This document shows positions 34,624 through 43,828 of a stretch of DNA of 64,000 bases, one piece after another. This DNA comes from Sunxiuqinia elliptica (lineage in GTDB: Bacteria; Bacteroidota; Bacteroidia; Bacteroidales; Prolixibacteraceae): positions 858,945 to 922,944 of the forward strand of contig NZ_FONW01000002.1 of NCBI RefSeq assembly GCF_900113005.1, written 5' to 3'. Position 1 is the stretch's first letter, and each line of letters starts with the position of its first letter. A program made the position numbers and the translations under genes. The notes beneath the pieces were generated by a model that ran no database searches, was not told where the DNA came from, and worked only from the letters and a program-made list of their open reading frames with translations.

Positions 34624-37600
34624 TTAGAACGCAGCTTTTAAGGTAAAGCTAAATGACCGTGTTCCGGGCAAAGCTCCAAACTCAAGGCCTTGTGCATTTC
34701 CAGCTGAATTACTCAGGGCTTCCGGGTTCAGGTTGTCAGGCAGGGAGCTGTATAGATAAAACAGATCCCTCCCGGTAAAGCCAACACCCAACGATTGGAA
34801 TACTTTGGTTTTACGGACAAAGCTTTGTGGTATGTCGTAATAAACAGATACCTCACGTAACTTAATCCAGTCGTTGTCCAATACTGATGGAGTTGTTAGG
34901 TTCCCAACGCCCCAAGAGCCTAAACGTCCGTATTTCCATGCATAATGTACCACATGATTATTGGGAGTGCCGTCTTCTAATACACCGTCCATTTTTACTC
35001 CATGGTTGGCAGTAGTACCGTCGGGATAGGTATATGGCAGGCCTCCTCCGTTTCTCTCTAAAAGTGTTGACGGGCTTAAACCTGAAGATAATGAAGTGGC
35101 ATAAGTTCCACTCCATAAATCGCTGCCAAAGCTAAAATCGGCCAGACATGAGAAGCTTAAATTCTTCCATCTTAATGATGAGCTGATACCTCCAATAAAA
35201 TCGGGTGTTATATTTCCAAGTTTTACACGTTCAGGAGTTGTTTTATACTTGGTGCCAATTACTTTTGTGGCATCGGTTTTATCGTAGATAACCTCAATGA
35301 TTTTTTGACCTTGTTCGTTTTTGAGGTAATCCCATCCGTAAATATTTCCGTAACTGTCTCCTACTTCAACCTGGATTACAGGGCCTGCACCTCCAAAAAT
35401 CTGTCCAATTTCAAATACCTCAATACCTTCGCTCATAGATAGCAATGTGTTTTTATTCTTCGAAAGATTAAGACCAATATTCCAGTCAAAGTCTTTTCTT
35501 CTAATTACGTCATAACCCGTTATGATTTCAATTCCTTTATTTTCCATCTCGCCGGTATTAAAGCGCAATCGATTATAGCCTGATGATAGAGCTACCGGTG
35601 CTTCCATAATTTGGTTGAAAGATCGGGTTTGATACCAGGTCATATCAAACTTAAACCGGTTTTCAAATAAGGATACATTGATCCCGGTTTCTATCGACTC
35701 TGAACGTTGTGGTTTTAGATTTACCGGTGGGAGTGTTGTTTTTAAAGATGTGTAAGAAGCTCCTCCAAATACTCCGGAAGAGAATGTTGGTACTACTTGG
35801 TATGGATCAGTGTCAGTTGCAGCACTGGCGTATGCTAAACGGAGTTTCCCAAAATTAAACCATTCGGGCATCGTTATAGTCTCGGTAAAAACAAAGCTAA
35901 AAGAAGCCGACGGATAAAAATAAGAATTATTGTTCATCGGCAGTGTACTTGACCAATCGTTGCGGCCTGTAAGTTGTAAGAACAACGTATTGTCGTAGCT
36001 TAAATCGATAAACCCGAAGACCGAGTTAATTCTTTTATTTAAGATGTCCTCTTTTGTAATTTGTTCGCCCCTAATTTGTCCGTTCTGTTTGTCGGGGTCG
36101 TAATTTCCAAATGTATATAGGTAGGGGTCTTTAAACCATTTTTTTCCTGATGTTTGTCCGGATATTTCATAGAAGCTGCGTTCCCAGCGCGTGGCTCCTA
36201 GCGAAAATTGGGCATTAAGTTTTTCTACAAATAGGCCGTTTTTTGATGCAGTCGCAAGAAAATCCGTATTTGTAATGACTTCTTTGTCTAGTTTATGTTG
36301 ATAGAATCCGTTTTGTAATCCCAGGTTATCTGTTGGTTTTTCTTTCAGTATTTTGTCATCAATTCGCAAATCAATACTGTTTCTTACCGACAGGGTTAAC
36401 CAAGCGAAAGGATTATACAGGAGGTTTAGGGAACCTAATAAATTATCCCTCTCATAGTCATAGGCATTCTCGTACAAATTCCAAAACAAGGAATTTCCGG
36501 TACCGTAAGTATTCCCAAAGTCGAATCTTGACTCATCAGCTTTTTTATACATTGAGTATGCTAGCTCTGGTTTATAGTCTGTAGGGAAAATATAAAAATA
36601 TTTACTGAATAGGTTGTCATTATTTCCTATATCTAAAACATTATGTCTGTAATAGTTATTGTAGGTGGCATATACTTCAGCGCTTAATGTCTTTGAAATA
36701 TTCAGGTTCGACCCCAGGGAAAAAGCGGTACGGTTGTAGTCGGTGTTATCTACGATGCTTTTACTGTCTTCTCGTGTTATACCAACCCTGACTGTTCCAA
36801 ATTCCCCACCATTTGAGAATGAAATATTATGAGTGTTGGTAATCCCATTCCTATAAAAATACTTTTCACCTTCAGAACTTGCTTCATGAGGTCGCATTTC
36901 TCCATCCCACCATTTGATCATTGAACCATCTAATTTGCGTCCCCATGACATGGAATAAGCATGCCAAGTAAAAGCAGGGTCTTCATATGTCATATAGCCA
37001 CCTGGCATCCTTCCGTAGATTGCATCCCAGCGAGGGGACCCCCAAGTTTGTTTAGGATACACAGTATTGCCCTCTTCATCTTTGGGATACTCTGTTGTCG
37101 CTGAATACATAGAATAATGAAGTCCTCCATAGCCATATTCCGTTTGCTGATCACGAAACCGGTAAGGGGTTGTAATTTTAGATGTAAAGGAATAGTCAAT
37201 TCCGATACCGTCTTTCTTTGTTCCTTTTTTTGTTGTGATTAATATTACACCATTGGCTCCTCTTGCTCCATATAAAGCAGCAGCTGCAGGTCCTTTCAGC
37301 ACATTCATATCTTCAATGTCATTGCTGTTAATGAAATTGAGCGCCGAACCAAAATCCCTGACTCTGGATGTATTCTCGGATGTTTCCCCTTCTTTAATAT
37401 TAAGGTTAACATTATTCTCCAGTGGCATTCCGTCAATAACAATCAATGGCTGGTTATTGCCTTGTATATTGTTGTTTCCCCTTAGGACAATTCGGCTGGA
37501 TCCACCATCTAGTTGGTTGGCATTTGTAATATTGACACCAGCAACTTTGCCTGAAAGGGCACTGGCAATGTTTGTTGTGTTTGCTTTTACAATATCACTT

Positions 37601-38310
37601 CCGGAAACTTTTTGGGTGATATAACCTATGGCTTTTTGTTCACGTTTAATCCCTAATGCTGTTACAACAACTTCATTTAATCCGGTCGTCTCTTCATTCA
37701 TTGTTATGTTGATAACAGATTGTCCAGAGAGTTGAACTTCCTGGGTTTTCATCCCAATAAATGAAAATTGGAGCGTAGAGGCATTTACAGGAATCAAAAG
37801 CGAATAGTTCCCATCAATATCAGTTGAGGCTCCAATTGTTGTTCCTTTTATAACGATAGTTGCTCCGACTATTGGTTCACCGTCTTCGCTAACTACTTGC
37901 CCGGTTATCTTTCGTTCTTGTTGTGAAGCCAACTTATCTCCAGAAGGAACAAGGACAATTTGTTTATCTATGATCATATAACTGGCCTCTGATTTGGCAA
38001 ATAACTGGTTAAGTACTTCTTCAATATTTGTTTGGTCCATTTTTAGTGAAACCTGCCTGTCAACATCTACTTTTTTACTATTATATAGAAAGCTGAATTC
38101 TGTTTCTGTTTCAATTTGGCTCAGAACTTGTTTGACGGTCGCGTTATGCATGTTTAGATTTATTTTGACCATTTGAGCGTAGCTTTCTGACGCGACTCCC
38201 TGAAGGGCAAAGGCAAATAATAGAATGCTAATTAGTTTCATAACGAGTAATTCTTTATCGAATCGCCTGATACTGCAGACAATCCAGTCGTAAATACGTT
38301 TTTTTTTCAT
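34624..38310 (-). CDS. PUL3 SusC/RagA TonB-dependent transporter with STN domain
   Basis: At 1228 aa this is the largest of the four SusC proteins. The signal peptide ends near SESYAQ. An STN domain (about 48-120, TVKQVLSQIETETEFSFLYN), a carboxypeptidase-regulatory domain (about 134-208, GEPIVGATIVIKGTT), the segment NEVVVTALGIKREQKAIGY, a plug with GPAAAALYGARGANGVILIT, and a barrel ending SFSFTLKAAF follow. The variant TALGIKREQKALGY-type box and the partner of SusD-like_2 type place this pair in a different branch from the other three. It should signal to the adjacent FecR/sigma pair. An antisense -7 element overlaps the start codon. Confidence 0.95.
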   Translation of the reverse strand: MKKKRIYDWIVCSIRRFDKELLVMKLISILLFAFALQGVASESYAQMVKINLNMHNATVKQVLSQIETETEFSFLYNSKKVDVDRQVSLKMDQTNIEEVLNQLFAKSEASYMIIDKQIVLVPSGDKLASQQERKITGQVVSEDGEPIVGATIVIKGTTIGASTDIDGNYSLLIPVNASTLQFSFIGMKTQEVQLSGQSVINITMNEETTGLNEVVVTALGIKREQKAIGYITQKVSGSDIVKANTTNIASALSGKVAGVNITNANQLDGGSSRIVLRGNNNIQGNNQPLIVIDGMPLENNVNLNIKEGETSENTSRVRDFGSALNFINSNDIEDMNVLKGPAAAALYGARGANGVILITTKKGTKKDGIGIDYSFTSKITTPYRFRDQQTEYGYGGLHYSMYSATTEYPKDEEGNTVYPKQTWGSPRWDAIYGRMPGGYMTYEDPAFTWHAYSMSWGRKLDGSMIKWWDGEMRPHEASSEGEKYFYRNGITNTHNISFSNGGEFGTVRVGITREDSKSIVDNTDYNRTAFSLGSNLNISKTLSAEVYATYNNYYRHNVLDIGNNDNLFSKYFYIFPTDYKPELAYSMYKKADESRFDFGNTYGTGNSLFWNLYENAYDYERDNLLGSLNLLYNPFAWLTLSVRNSIDLRIDDKILKEKPTDNLGLQNGFYQHKLDKEVITNTDFLATASKNGLFVEKLNAQFSLGATRWERSFYEISGQTSGKKWFKDPYLYTFGNYDPDKQNGQIRGEQITKEDILNKRINSVFGFIDLSYDNTLFLQLTGRNDWSSTLPMNNNSYFYPSASFSFVFTETITMPEWFNFGKLRLAYASAATDTDPYQVVPTFSSGVFGGASYTSLKTTLPPVNLKPQRSESIETGINVSLFENRFKFDMTWYQTRSFNQIMEAPVALSSGYNRLRFNTGEMENKGIEIITGYDVIRRKDFDWNIGLNLSKNKNTLLSMSEGIEVFEIGQIFGGAGPVIQVEVGDSYGNIYGWDYLKNEQGQKIIEVIYDKTDATKVIGTKYKTTPERVKLGNITPDFIGGISSSLRWKNLSFSCLADFSFGSDLWSGTYATSLSSGLSPSTLLERNGGGLPYTYPDGTTANHGVKMDGVLEDGTPNNHVVHYAWKYGRLGSWGVGNLTTPSVLDNDWIKLREVSVYYDIPQSFVRKTKVFQSLGVGFTGRDLFYLYSSLPDNLNPEALSNSAGNAQGLEFGALPGTRSFSFTLKAAF

Positions 38311-38322
38311 AATTTTGACAAC

Positions 38323-38412
38323 TTACATTTTTAATTGATTGCTTCTTTTTTATCAAAAAGGAGCAGTTAAGATTTTTGAAAGGGAGGAGGTGGAGCTCTT
38401 CTCTTTCTTTTT
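38323..38412 (+). ncRNA. Candidate DonS-like antisense RNA of PUL3
   Basis: On the plus strand, TAATTTTG (38310-38317) matches TAnnTTTG and overlaps the reverse complement of the susC start codon. The terminator at 38379-38412 closes a unit of about 90 nt, the longest of the four candidates. No convincing -33 element was seen upstream. The RNA would be complementary to the whole PUL3 susC leader. Start point and regulatory role are inferred from the DonS model. Confidence 0.55.
38379..38412 (+). terminator. Antisense-oriented intrinsic terminator between PUL3 susC and fecR
   Basis: AAAGGGAGGAG (38379-38389) pairs with CTCTTCTCTTT (38396-38406) using two G-T wobbles, and C plus five T follow. 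In the PUL-sense direction both wobbles become A-C mismatches. Confidence 0.72.
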
Positions 38413-38449
38413 GCATAATATTGATTATTCAGTTTGCTTCATAGGCATA

Positions 38450-39481
38450 TTATTTATAGATTTTTATTTGCATTTTTTTATAACTACCATCTGTTTGTAT
38501 TTCTCTTGGTAGTATATCATATTTTAGAGGAACGGAAACTTTCATTAGCTCCATGATTTGTATCAAAGATTCTTCTTTGAAGTTTGCATTTAATAAAAAA
38601 TCATCCCAATCGGACTCCTTATATTCGAGTTTTATATTGAAATAACGCTCCAGTTTGTCAACAACAACAGGCATTGGGTCATCTTCGAAAAATAGTCTGC
38701 CATTAATCCAGCCTATATGTTTTTCGATATTATCGGTTTTAATAACTAGATTATTTGCTTCCTGATTGTAGGTGGCCAGTTCTCCAGACTTTAATTGTAG
38801 TAGAGGGAATGGACTATCTTTGTCTCCAGTAAACAGTTCGATTTTGCCATGAGCTAAGGCAATCTTAGTCAGCCGGTCTGTCGGGCTATATAGCACATTA
38901 AATTTTGTCCCTAGTACTTTTACATTGATTTTGCCACAATTGACAATAAACGGTTTTGTTTGTTTAGGGGCTACATCGAAATATACTTCTCCGTATGGTT
39001 TTACTTCTCTGATGTTTGCTGAAAAGTGACTTGGAAATGACAATTTTGAGCCAGAATTAAGCCAAACTTTAGTTCCATCTTCAAGAGTAAGTGAAGTACG
39101 CGTCCCTAGTGGAGTCGTTATGGTTTGCCAAGGTTGGACTGATGCTGTTTGTTTATTTTGGAAATATAAAAAAGAAAAATACAGGCTGCCTAGTAGTATA
39201 GGAATAACGAGAATAGCTGCAATTCTTCGTATAAAGTTGATATTAACCCGCCTTTTGTTATTGGAGAAGCATGATTGATTAAATCTGGAAAGGGCAACGT
39301 TTGCATCAAACCGTTTCATTTGTTCTTTTAACAAGAAAAAATCCCATGTCTTTTGGTATTCGTTGAAAATAGATTGGTTAGATTTGCTCCATTTTTCAAC
39401 GTAGGCTTTTTCTTTTGGCGATAATGTATCGTCAAAATATCCAGCAATTAACTCTTCTAGCGATTTTTGTTGATCAGACAT
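38450..39481 (-). CDS. PUL3 FecR-family anti-sigma factor
   Basis: This 343 aa product has an N-terminal cytoplasmic segment with EELIAGYFDDTLSPKEKAYV and a transmembrane helix at about 82-107 (RRIAAILVIPILLGSLYFSF). The periplasmic FecR domain shows TPLGTRTSLTLEDGTKVWLN, GEVYFDVAPKQTKPF, TKFNVLYSPTDRL and the final NGRLFFEDDPMPVVVDKLER. It should sequester the PUL3 sigma factor. The gap to the sigma gene (286 bp) is longer than in the other PULs, and nothing recognisable is present in it. Confidence 0.92.
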   Translation of the reverse strand: MSDQQKSLEELIAGYFDDTLSPKEKAYVEKWSKSNQSIFNEYQKTWDFFLLKEQMKRFDANVALSRFNQSCFSNNKRRVNINFIRRIAAILVIPILLGSLYFSFLYFQNKQTASVQPWQTITTPLGTRTSLTLEDGTKVWLNSGSKLSFPSHFSANIREVKPYGEVYFDVAPKQTKPFIVNCGKINVKVLGTKFNVLYSPTDRLTKIALAHGKIELFTGDKDSPFPLLQLKSGELATYNQEANNLVIKTDNIEKHIGWINGRLFFEDDPMPVVVDKLERYFNIKLEYKESDWDDFLLNANFKEESLIQIMELMKVSVPLKYDILPREIQTDGSYKKMQIKIYK

Positions 39482-39767
39482 TCAGTAAATTGTAAAATGG
39501 ACTAACTTTTTTACTATTAAGACGTGTTTCAAGTCAACTACACGTAAACAGAATGACATTTTTTGTCAATTTTTAAAATTTAATAGATTTTAGACTGTCA
39601 GACATTTGCAGTACTATAACCTTAGAGTGGTTGGCAGATTTTGTGGAGTTATATGACGTTTAAAATCAGATGTCACCAAAATCTAAATAATTATTGGAAA
39701 TAAGGATTAAAAAGAAGTGTAATAATTAAGCGATATGTATTAAAAAAGATAGCTGTTTGCAGGGAAT

Positions 39768-40352
39768 TTAAGCTTGGTTTAATAAAGTTAAAATACCCAT
39801 TGCAGCTAAAACGCAATGAGGCAAATAATCGGCAAGTTCTACTCGAAGGATCTTTAAGGCGTTGCTAATATGGGTTTCAACTGTTCTTTTGGAAAGGCCT
39901 AGGCTAATAGCAATTTCATTATTTGTTTTTCCTTCAAAGCGGCTTAAACAAAATATGTAACGACATTTTTCTGGAATTTTCTTTAAGGCTTGTTCCAAAA
40001 TTTCATCTAATTCAGATTCAGTATAGAATTCATTAATAAGAACGCTTTGCCAGAGGTTTTTAGATATAGATTGTTCATGTTTTTGTTTGACTTCTTGGTG
40101 TCGAATAAAATCAGTACAGCGGTTTTTTATGGCTGTAAAGAGATAAGCTTTTAGAGATGTATTGATTATAATAGCAGACTTACTTAGCCATAGCTTTAAA
40201 AATAGCTCTTGAACAAGATCTTCAGAGCTGTCTTCATCACTCAAAAAGTAATAAGCATAAGTACATAATCCAGAGTAGTAGTACTTAAAAATCAGGTCAA
40301 AAATGTTTTTATCCTTCCTGTTTAGCCCTTCTATTAGATAGCTTTCATTCAA
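39768..40352 (-). CDS. PUL3 ECF sigma factor
   Basis: This 194 aa protein has sigma region 2 (SSEDLVQELFLKLWLSKSAI, SLKAYLFTAIKNRCTDFIRH) and region 4 (IPEKCRYIFCLSRFEGKTNN, EIAISLGLSKRTVETHISNA). The start codon appears to be TTG at 40352: no in-frame ATG lies between the upstream stop and the conserved N-terminus (NESYLIEGLNRKDKNIF). It is the second PUL sigma gene in this window with a TTG start, which may keep its level low. It should drive PUL3 susC transcription. Confidence 0.92.
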   Translation of the reverse strand: MNESYLIEGLNRKDKNIFDLIFKYYYSGLCTYAYYFLSDEDSSEDLVQELFLKLWLSKSAIIINTSLKAYLFTAIKNRCTDFIRHQEVKQKHEQSISKNLWQSVLINEFYTESELDEILEQALKKIPEKCRYIFCLSRFEGKTNNEIAISLGLSKRTVETHISNALKILRVELADYLPHCVLAAMGILTLLNQA

Positions 40353-40472
40353 TGAGTAGGTTTTTTTTGGGGAGTGATAAGTTAGCTTTTTTGTATAGAA
40401 ACTTTAATTGTTTTCCTATTCTCTTATGAATTTTGTTTTGGGATATTTTTCATAAAAGGAGTGAAGCGTTTA

Positions 40473-40504
40473 AAAGCCCGGTTTTAAAATTGCCCCGGGC
40501 CTTT
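40473..40504 (-). terminator. Hairpin terminator after the TIM-barrel gene
   Basis: AAAG-CCCGG (40473-40481) pairs with CCGGG-C-CTTT (40495-40504), with a one-base bulge. On the minus strand CTTTT ends the stem. It lies just after the stop codon at 40509 and separates this gene from the PUL3 sigma gene. Confidence 0.6.
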
Positions 40505-40508
40505 ATTG

Positions 40509-41414
40509 TTATGATAAAATATTAGTTGTCAGGTTGACAATGCTAGTTTCGATTCCTTCAAAAGGTTTACCGTTGCCTTGGTTGTCATCTTCAACAAACA
40601 AGTATTTGGTTCCGGCAGTTTCTTTAGCCGCTAAAATGCGTTTGAAATCAATTACTCCTTCGCCTACACTGCATACATCTTCTTTATATACATTGTAGAA
40701 AGGAGCTTCGTTTGTACGCATATCTTTCATGTGTAGCAGTTGGAAACGTCCCGGATACTTGTTGAACATTTCAACTGGATCTTGTCCTGCTTTTGAAGCC
40801 CAGAATAAATCAAGCTCCATGGTTACCAGATCAGCATCCAGCTCAGGCATAAACAGGTCGTAATAAGGAACCAATCCGTCCAACGTATCAAATTCAAAAT
40901 TGTGGTTGTGGTAGCCAAACTGAATTCCGCGTTCTTTCATGATCGCACCAACTTTATTCCATTCGGCAATCATCTTTTTATAGGTCTCAACTTGTCTGTC
41001 TTCATCATTGACCCATGGCTGAATGCAGTATTTCACACCCAGCTCGGCGTGTGCATCAGCCATTAGTTTGGCATTCTCAAGGGTAATTCCTGCTGCCTCA
41101 ACTTGGGTATGACTACTGATGATGTCCATGTCCAAATCGTTAACCATTTTTTTGAACTCAGCAGGTGTGTAACCATAAAATTTTCCGTTCGAATAGCCTG
41201 CCAGCTCCAAGTTTTTATATCCAAGATCCGAAACTTTCTTTAATGATCCAGGAGTATCGGCACTCATCGCATCTCGAATGGTGTAAAGCTGTATTCCAAC
41301 TCCGTAACTTTTTCGGTCGGCAGGAGCGGTAGTGCAGGCTGAAAATGACCCAAGTAAAGCCATCCCAACAGAACCTGCTGCTGAAATTTGTAAAAATTCT
41401 CTTCTACTCTTCAT
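40509..41414 (-). CDS. Tat-exported sugar phosphate isomerase/epimerase-like TIM-barrel lipoprotein
   Basis: This 301 aa product starts with a twin-arginine signal (SRREFLQISAAG) and has a lipobox-like FSAC near residue 27, so it is probably a Tat-dependent lipoprotein. The mature part is a xylose-isomerase-like barrel: GIQLYTIRDAM, YKNLELAGYSNGKFYGYTPA, DIISSHTQVEAAG, FGYHNHNFEFDTLDG, MELDLFWASKAGQDP, FQLLHMKDMR and KYLFVEDDNQGNG. These give the Glu/Asp/His metal-binding set of the family. Exported members are thought to act on sugars, and some are linked to 3-keto-glycoside breakdown. Here no Gfo/Idh-type oxidoreductase gene is adjacent, so the role is open. It has its own terminator and is not clearly part of PUL3. 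Confidence 0.85.
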   Translation of the reverse strand: MKSRREFLQISAAGSVGMALLGSFSACTTAPADRKSYGVGIQLYTIRDAMSADTPGSLKKVSDLGYKNLELAGYSNGKFYGYTPAEFKKMVNDLDMDIISSHTQVEAAGITLENAKLMADAHAELGVKYCIQPWVNDEDRQVETYKKMIAEWNKVGAIMKERGIQFGYHNHNFEFDTLDGLVPYYDLFMPELDADLVTMELDLFWASKAGQDPVEMFNKYPGRFQLLHMKDMRTNEAPFYNVYKEDVCSVGEGVIDFKRILAAKETAGTKYLFVEDDNQGNGKPFEGIETSIVNLTTNILS

Positions 41415-41645
41415 AGGTTTTAATTGTGTTTAAGTATCAACTTCGAAAGAAACCCTAAAATACAAAAAAGAATTAAAGTGTAGCGACTTGAGCTTATGTT
41501 AGGGGGCTTTTGTTTTTGGATGTTAACGATCGGAGTTTAATGCCTGATTAGGCATTCGCTATCATTTGTCTGTAAAAAGGAATAAGATTGATTTTTAGTT
41601 TTTCTGAAGTCATTTTATGTTTTAAAACAATTTAATACGATGTAC

Positions 41646-41677
41646 CTTGCAATACTAGGTAATAGTTTTTAAGTTTG
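41646..41677 (+). promoter_or_regulatory. Promoter of the PadR-type gene with internal palindrome
   Basis: CTTG (41646-41649) and TAAGTTTG (41670-41677) resemble the -33/-7 pair with a 20 bp spacer; the -7 match is exact. The small symmetric sequence TACTAGGTA (41653-41661) lies in the spacer and could be an autoregulatory operator. The ATG at 41698 is about 15 nt after the expected start of transcription. Confidence 0.45.
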
Positions 41678-41697
41678 TTCAGAGAAGAAAATTGCGA

Positions 41698-42039
41698 ATG
41701 GATACCTATTTTATTTCCAGGTGGAAATCTCAGATCAAGAAAGGGCTGTTGGAGTACATTATCATGCTGATTTTGAAAACGAAGCCCTGTTATGGCTATG
41801 AGTTGATTGCTGATATAAATCGCTTGGCCGGAATGGAAATAGCAGAGGGGACGATTTACCCACTTTTGAATCGGTTGAAGAAGGAGAATTTGCTGAAATC
41901 GGAATGGATTGAAAAAGAAGTGGGCATTCCTCGAAAATACTATCAATTAACTCCGGAAGGAATTGAGCAGCTAAAAGTGATGCAAAACTATATGGAATCG
42001 TTGAATGAATCAATCACTCAATTAATGAACATCAAGTAA
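41698..42039 (+). CDS. PadR-family transcriptional regulator
   Basis: I chose the ATG at 41698 (113 aa); a TTG two codons upstream is possible. The protein is a small winged-helix PadR type: QIKKGLLEYIIMLILKTKPC, YGYELIADINRLAGMEIAEG, TIYPLLNRLKKENLLKSEW and GIPRKYYQLTPEGIEQL, then a short C-terminal dimerisation helix. PadR proteins are usually repressors that let go of DNA on ligand binding. It lies 139 bp upstream of the first glycerol-kinase-like gene on the same strand, so control of the glp cluster is a reasonable but untested idea. Many PadR genes of this size in Bacteroidota pair with membrane-protein genes, which is not the case here. Confidence 0.9.
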   Translation: MDTYFISRWKSQIKKGLLEYIIMLILKTKPCYGYELIADINRLAGMEIAEGTIYPLLNRLKKENLLKSEWIEKEVGIPRKYYQLTPEGIEQLKVMQNYMESLNESITQLMNIK

Positions 42040-42178
42040 GTAGGAGAAAAGGCGATCGAAGTTGCAGGAATGATGGAAGGAAGAGAATCGCCGGAAGCGT
42101 AGGTCAAATGTAATCTGTTTGAGCGGTTAGCATTCAACTGGTAAAAATAAGAAAAATTGTTTACTAAGTTGATTTGCA

Positions 42179-43687
42179 ATGAATACGGAAAGAGAAAAAT
42201 ATATCCTGGCCCTTGATCTTGGTACTTCGGTAACAAGTGCAATGGTTTTTAATCATGCTGGTGAAATTTTTTCCCATGCCTCAAAAGAGTTTGAACAGTT
42301 TTTCCCAAAACCAGGATGGATTGAACAGGATGCCGAGGAGTTGTGGTTCTCCATCGTTTCTGTTGCTCAAGTAGCTTTGCGCAAAGTTGGCCTGACAGGA
42401 AGTGACTTAGCTGGGATCGGAATTACCAATCAACGAGAAACCACAATTCTGTGGAATAAAGAAAGTGGAAAACCAGTTGGAAATGCCATTGTTTGGCAAG
42501 ATCGGAGAACCTCTCGTATCTGTGACCAGCTCAAGGATAAGGGCTTGCAAGAGAAGATAAAATCTAAAACCGGTTTGGAAATTGATGCTTACTTTTCAGC
42601 AACTAAAATTATGTGGTTGCTGGATCATAATGCGGAAGCAAGAGAATTGGCTGATCAGGAAAAACTGGCGTTTGGTACCGTCGATTCCTGGGTATTGTGG
42701 AAGTTTACCAAAGGTGCCTGCCATTATACCGATGTGAGCAACGCAAGCCGGACCATGTTGTTCAATATCAATACCCTGACTTGGGATGAAGAACTCTTGG
42801 AGCTTTTAAACATTCCTTCCAGTATATTGCCTGAAGTACGTTCATCCAGTGAGATTTATGCTAGAACTCATCCTTCGATATTTGGATGTGACGTTCCCAT
42901 CGCTTCTTTGATAGGCGATCAGCAAGCAGCTCTTTTTGGGCAGCAATGCTTTGAACGCGGGACAGTCAAGAACACCTACAACACCGGTTGCTTTATTTTG
43001 ATGAACACCGGAAAGGATCCCATATTTTCAAATCATAAGCTAATTACAACGATTGCCTGGCAGATTGGAGATGAAGTTACTTATGCCTTGGAGGGTAGTG
43101 TGTTTAATGCCGGAACGGTGATTCAGTGGCTTCGGGATGTGTTGAACCTGATTGACTCGCTTGATGAGGTTGAAGAGCTGGCAAAATCGGAGAAAGACAA
43201 TGGCGGCGTATTTATTGTTCCTTCATTTACCGGCTTGGGAGCTCCTTACTGGGACCAGTATGCCCGTGGAACATTTTGGGGACTGAATATGGGAACGACT
43301 CCCGGACATTTGGCGAGAGCTGCTTTGGAGTCAATTGCCATGCGATCGGCCGATGTAATTAAGGCCATGGAGGCTGATCTGGAGATGGAAATTCCGGAAG
43401 TAAGAGTTGGTGGAACGATCCTGAATGACACGATGTTGCAGTTTCAGTCTGATATCTTGAACTTACCCGTTGTTCAGCCGGTGCGAATTGAAATGACTTT
43501 GTTGGGTGCTGCTTATTTAGCTGGTTTGGCTGTGGGGTTCTGGAAAAATAAAGAAGAGTTACAATCACAATACAAGGTTGCAAAACAGTTTAAGTGTTTG
43601 GCTGATCCGAAGGATGTCGATCATGTGTTGAAGTATTGGAATCGGGCGGTAAACAGCTCTTTGGCTTGGCTTGATCCGATGGATTAA
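42179..43687 (+). CDS. Divergent glycerol kinase-like FGGY protein
   Basis: This 502 aa protein aligns along its whole length with the canonical GlpK encoded at 45442 and keeps [33 protein letters not shown] and GDQQAALFGQ. Three conserved spots are altered. The N-terminal phosphate-binding loop reads DLGTSVTSAMVF instead of [20 protein letters not shown] is NTYNTGCF. The C-terminal nucleotide motif RVDGGAVVN has lost one residue and reads RVGGTILN. It may be a weakened kinase, a kinase with another polyol substrate, or a regulatory pseudo-kinase. It starts the glp cluster but is followed by a terminator, so it is probably its own transcription unit. Confidence 0.88.
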   Translation: MNTEREKYILALDLGTSVTSAMVFNHAGEIFSHASKEFEQFFPKPGWIEQDAEELWFSIVSVAQVALRKVGLTGSDLAGIGITNQRETTILWNKESGKPVGNAIVWQDRRTSRICDQLKDKGLQEKIKSKTGLEIDAYFSATKIMWLLDHNAEARELADQEKLAFGTVDSWVLWKFTKGACHYTDVSNASRTMLFNINTLTWDEELLELLNIPSSILPEVRSSSEIYARTHPSIFGCDVPIASLIGDQQAALFGQQCFERGTVKNTYNTGCFILMNTGKDPIFSNHKLITTIAWQIGDEVTYALEGSVFNAGTVIQWLRDVLNLIDSLDEVEELAKSEKDNGGVFIVPSFTGLGAPYWDQYARGTFWGLNMGTTPGHLARAALESIAMRSADVIKAMEADLEMEIPEVRVGGTILNDTMLQFQSDILNLPVVQPVRIEMTLLGAAYLAGLAVGFWKNKEELQSQYKVAKQFKCLADPKDVDHVLKYWNRAVNSSLAWLDPMD

Positions 43688-43700
43688 AACCAACGAGTGG

Positions 43701-43732
43701 AAATAGCGATGGAGGCACATGGCTATTTTTTT
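43701..43732 (+). terminator. Intrinsic terminator after the glycerol kinase-like gene
   Basis: AAATAGC-G-ATG (43701-43711) pairs with CAT-G-GCTATTT (43718-43728), with one mismatch and the loop GAGGCA, followed by a run of T. It lies 14 bp past the stop codon and separates this gene from glpD. Confidence 0.7.
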
Positions 43733-43828
43733 GCCGTCAATACATCGTATAACAATGTATCTTTTAAAAGAAAGTACATGCTATTATTAAATACATTATA
43801 GATCCATTAATCTTAAATTAGTTTAGCG

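Noticed and set aside
42056..42118. GGCGAT...ATCGCC inverted pair upstream of the glycerol kinase-like gene as a terminator of padR
   Set aside because: The loop is over 30 nt and no T-run follows, so a stable terminator is unlikely.
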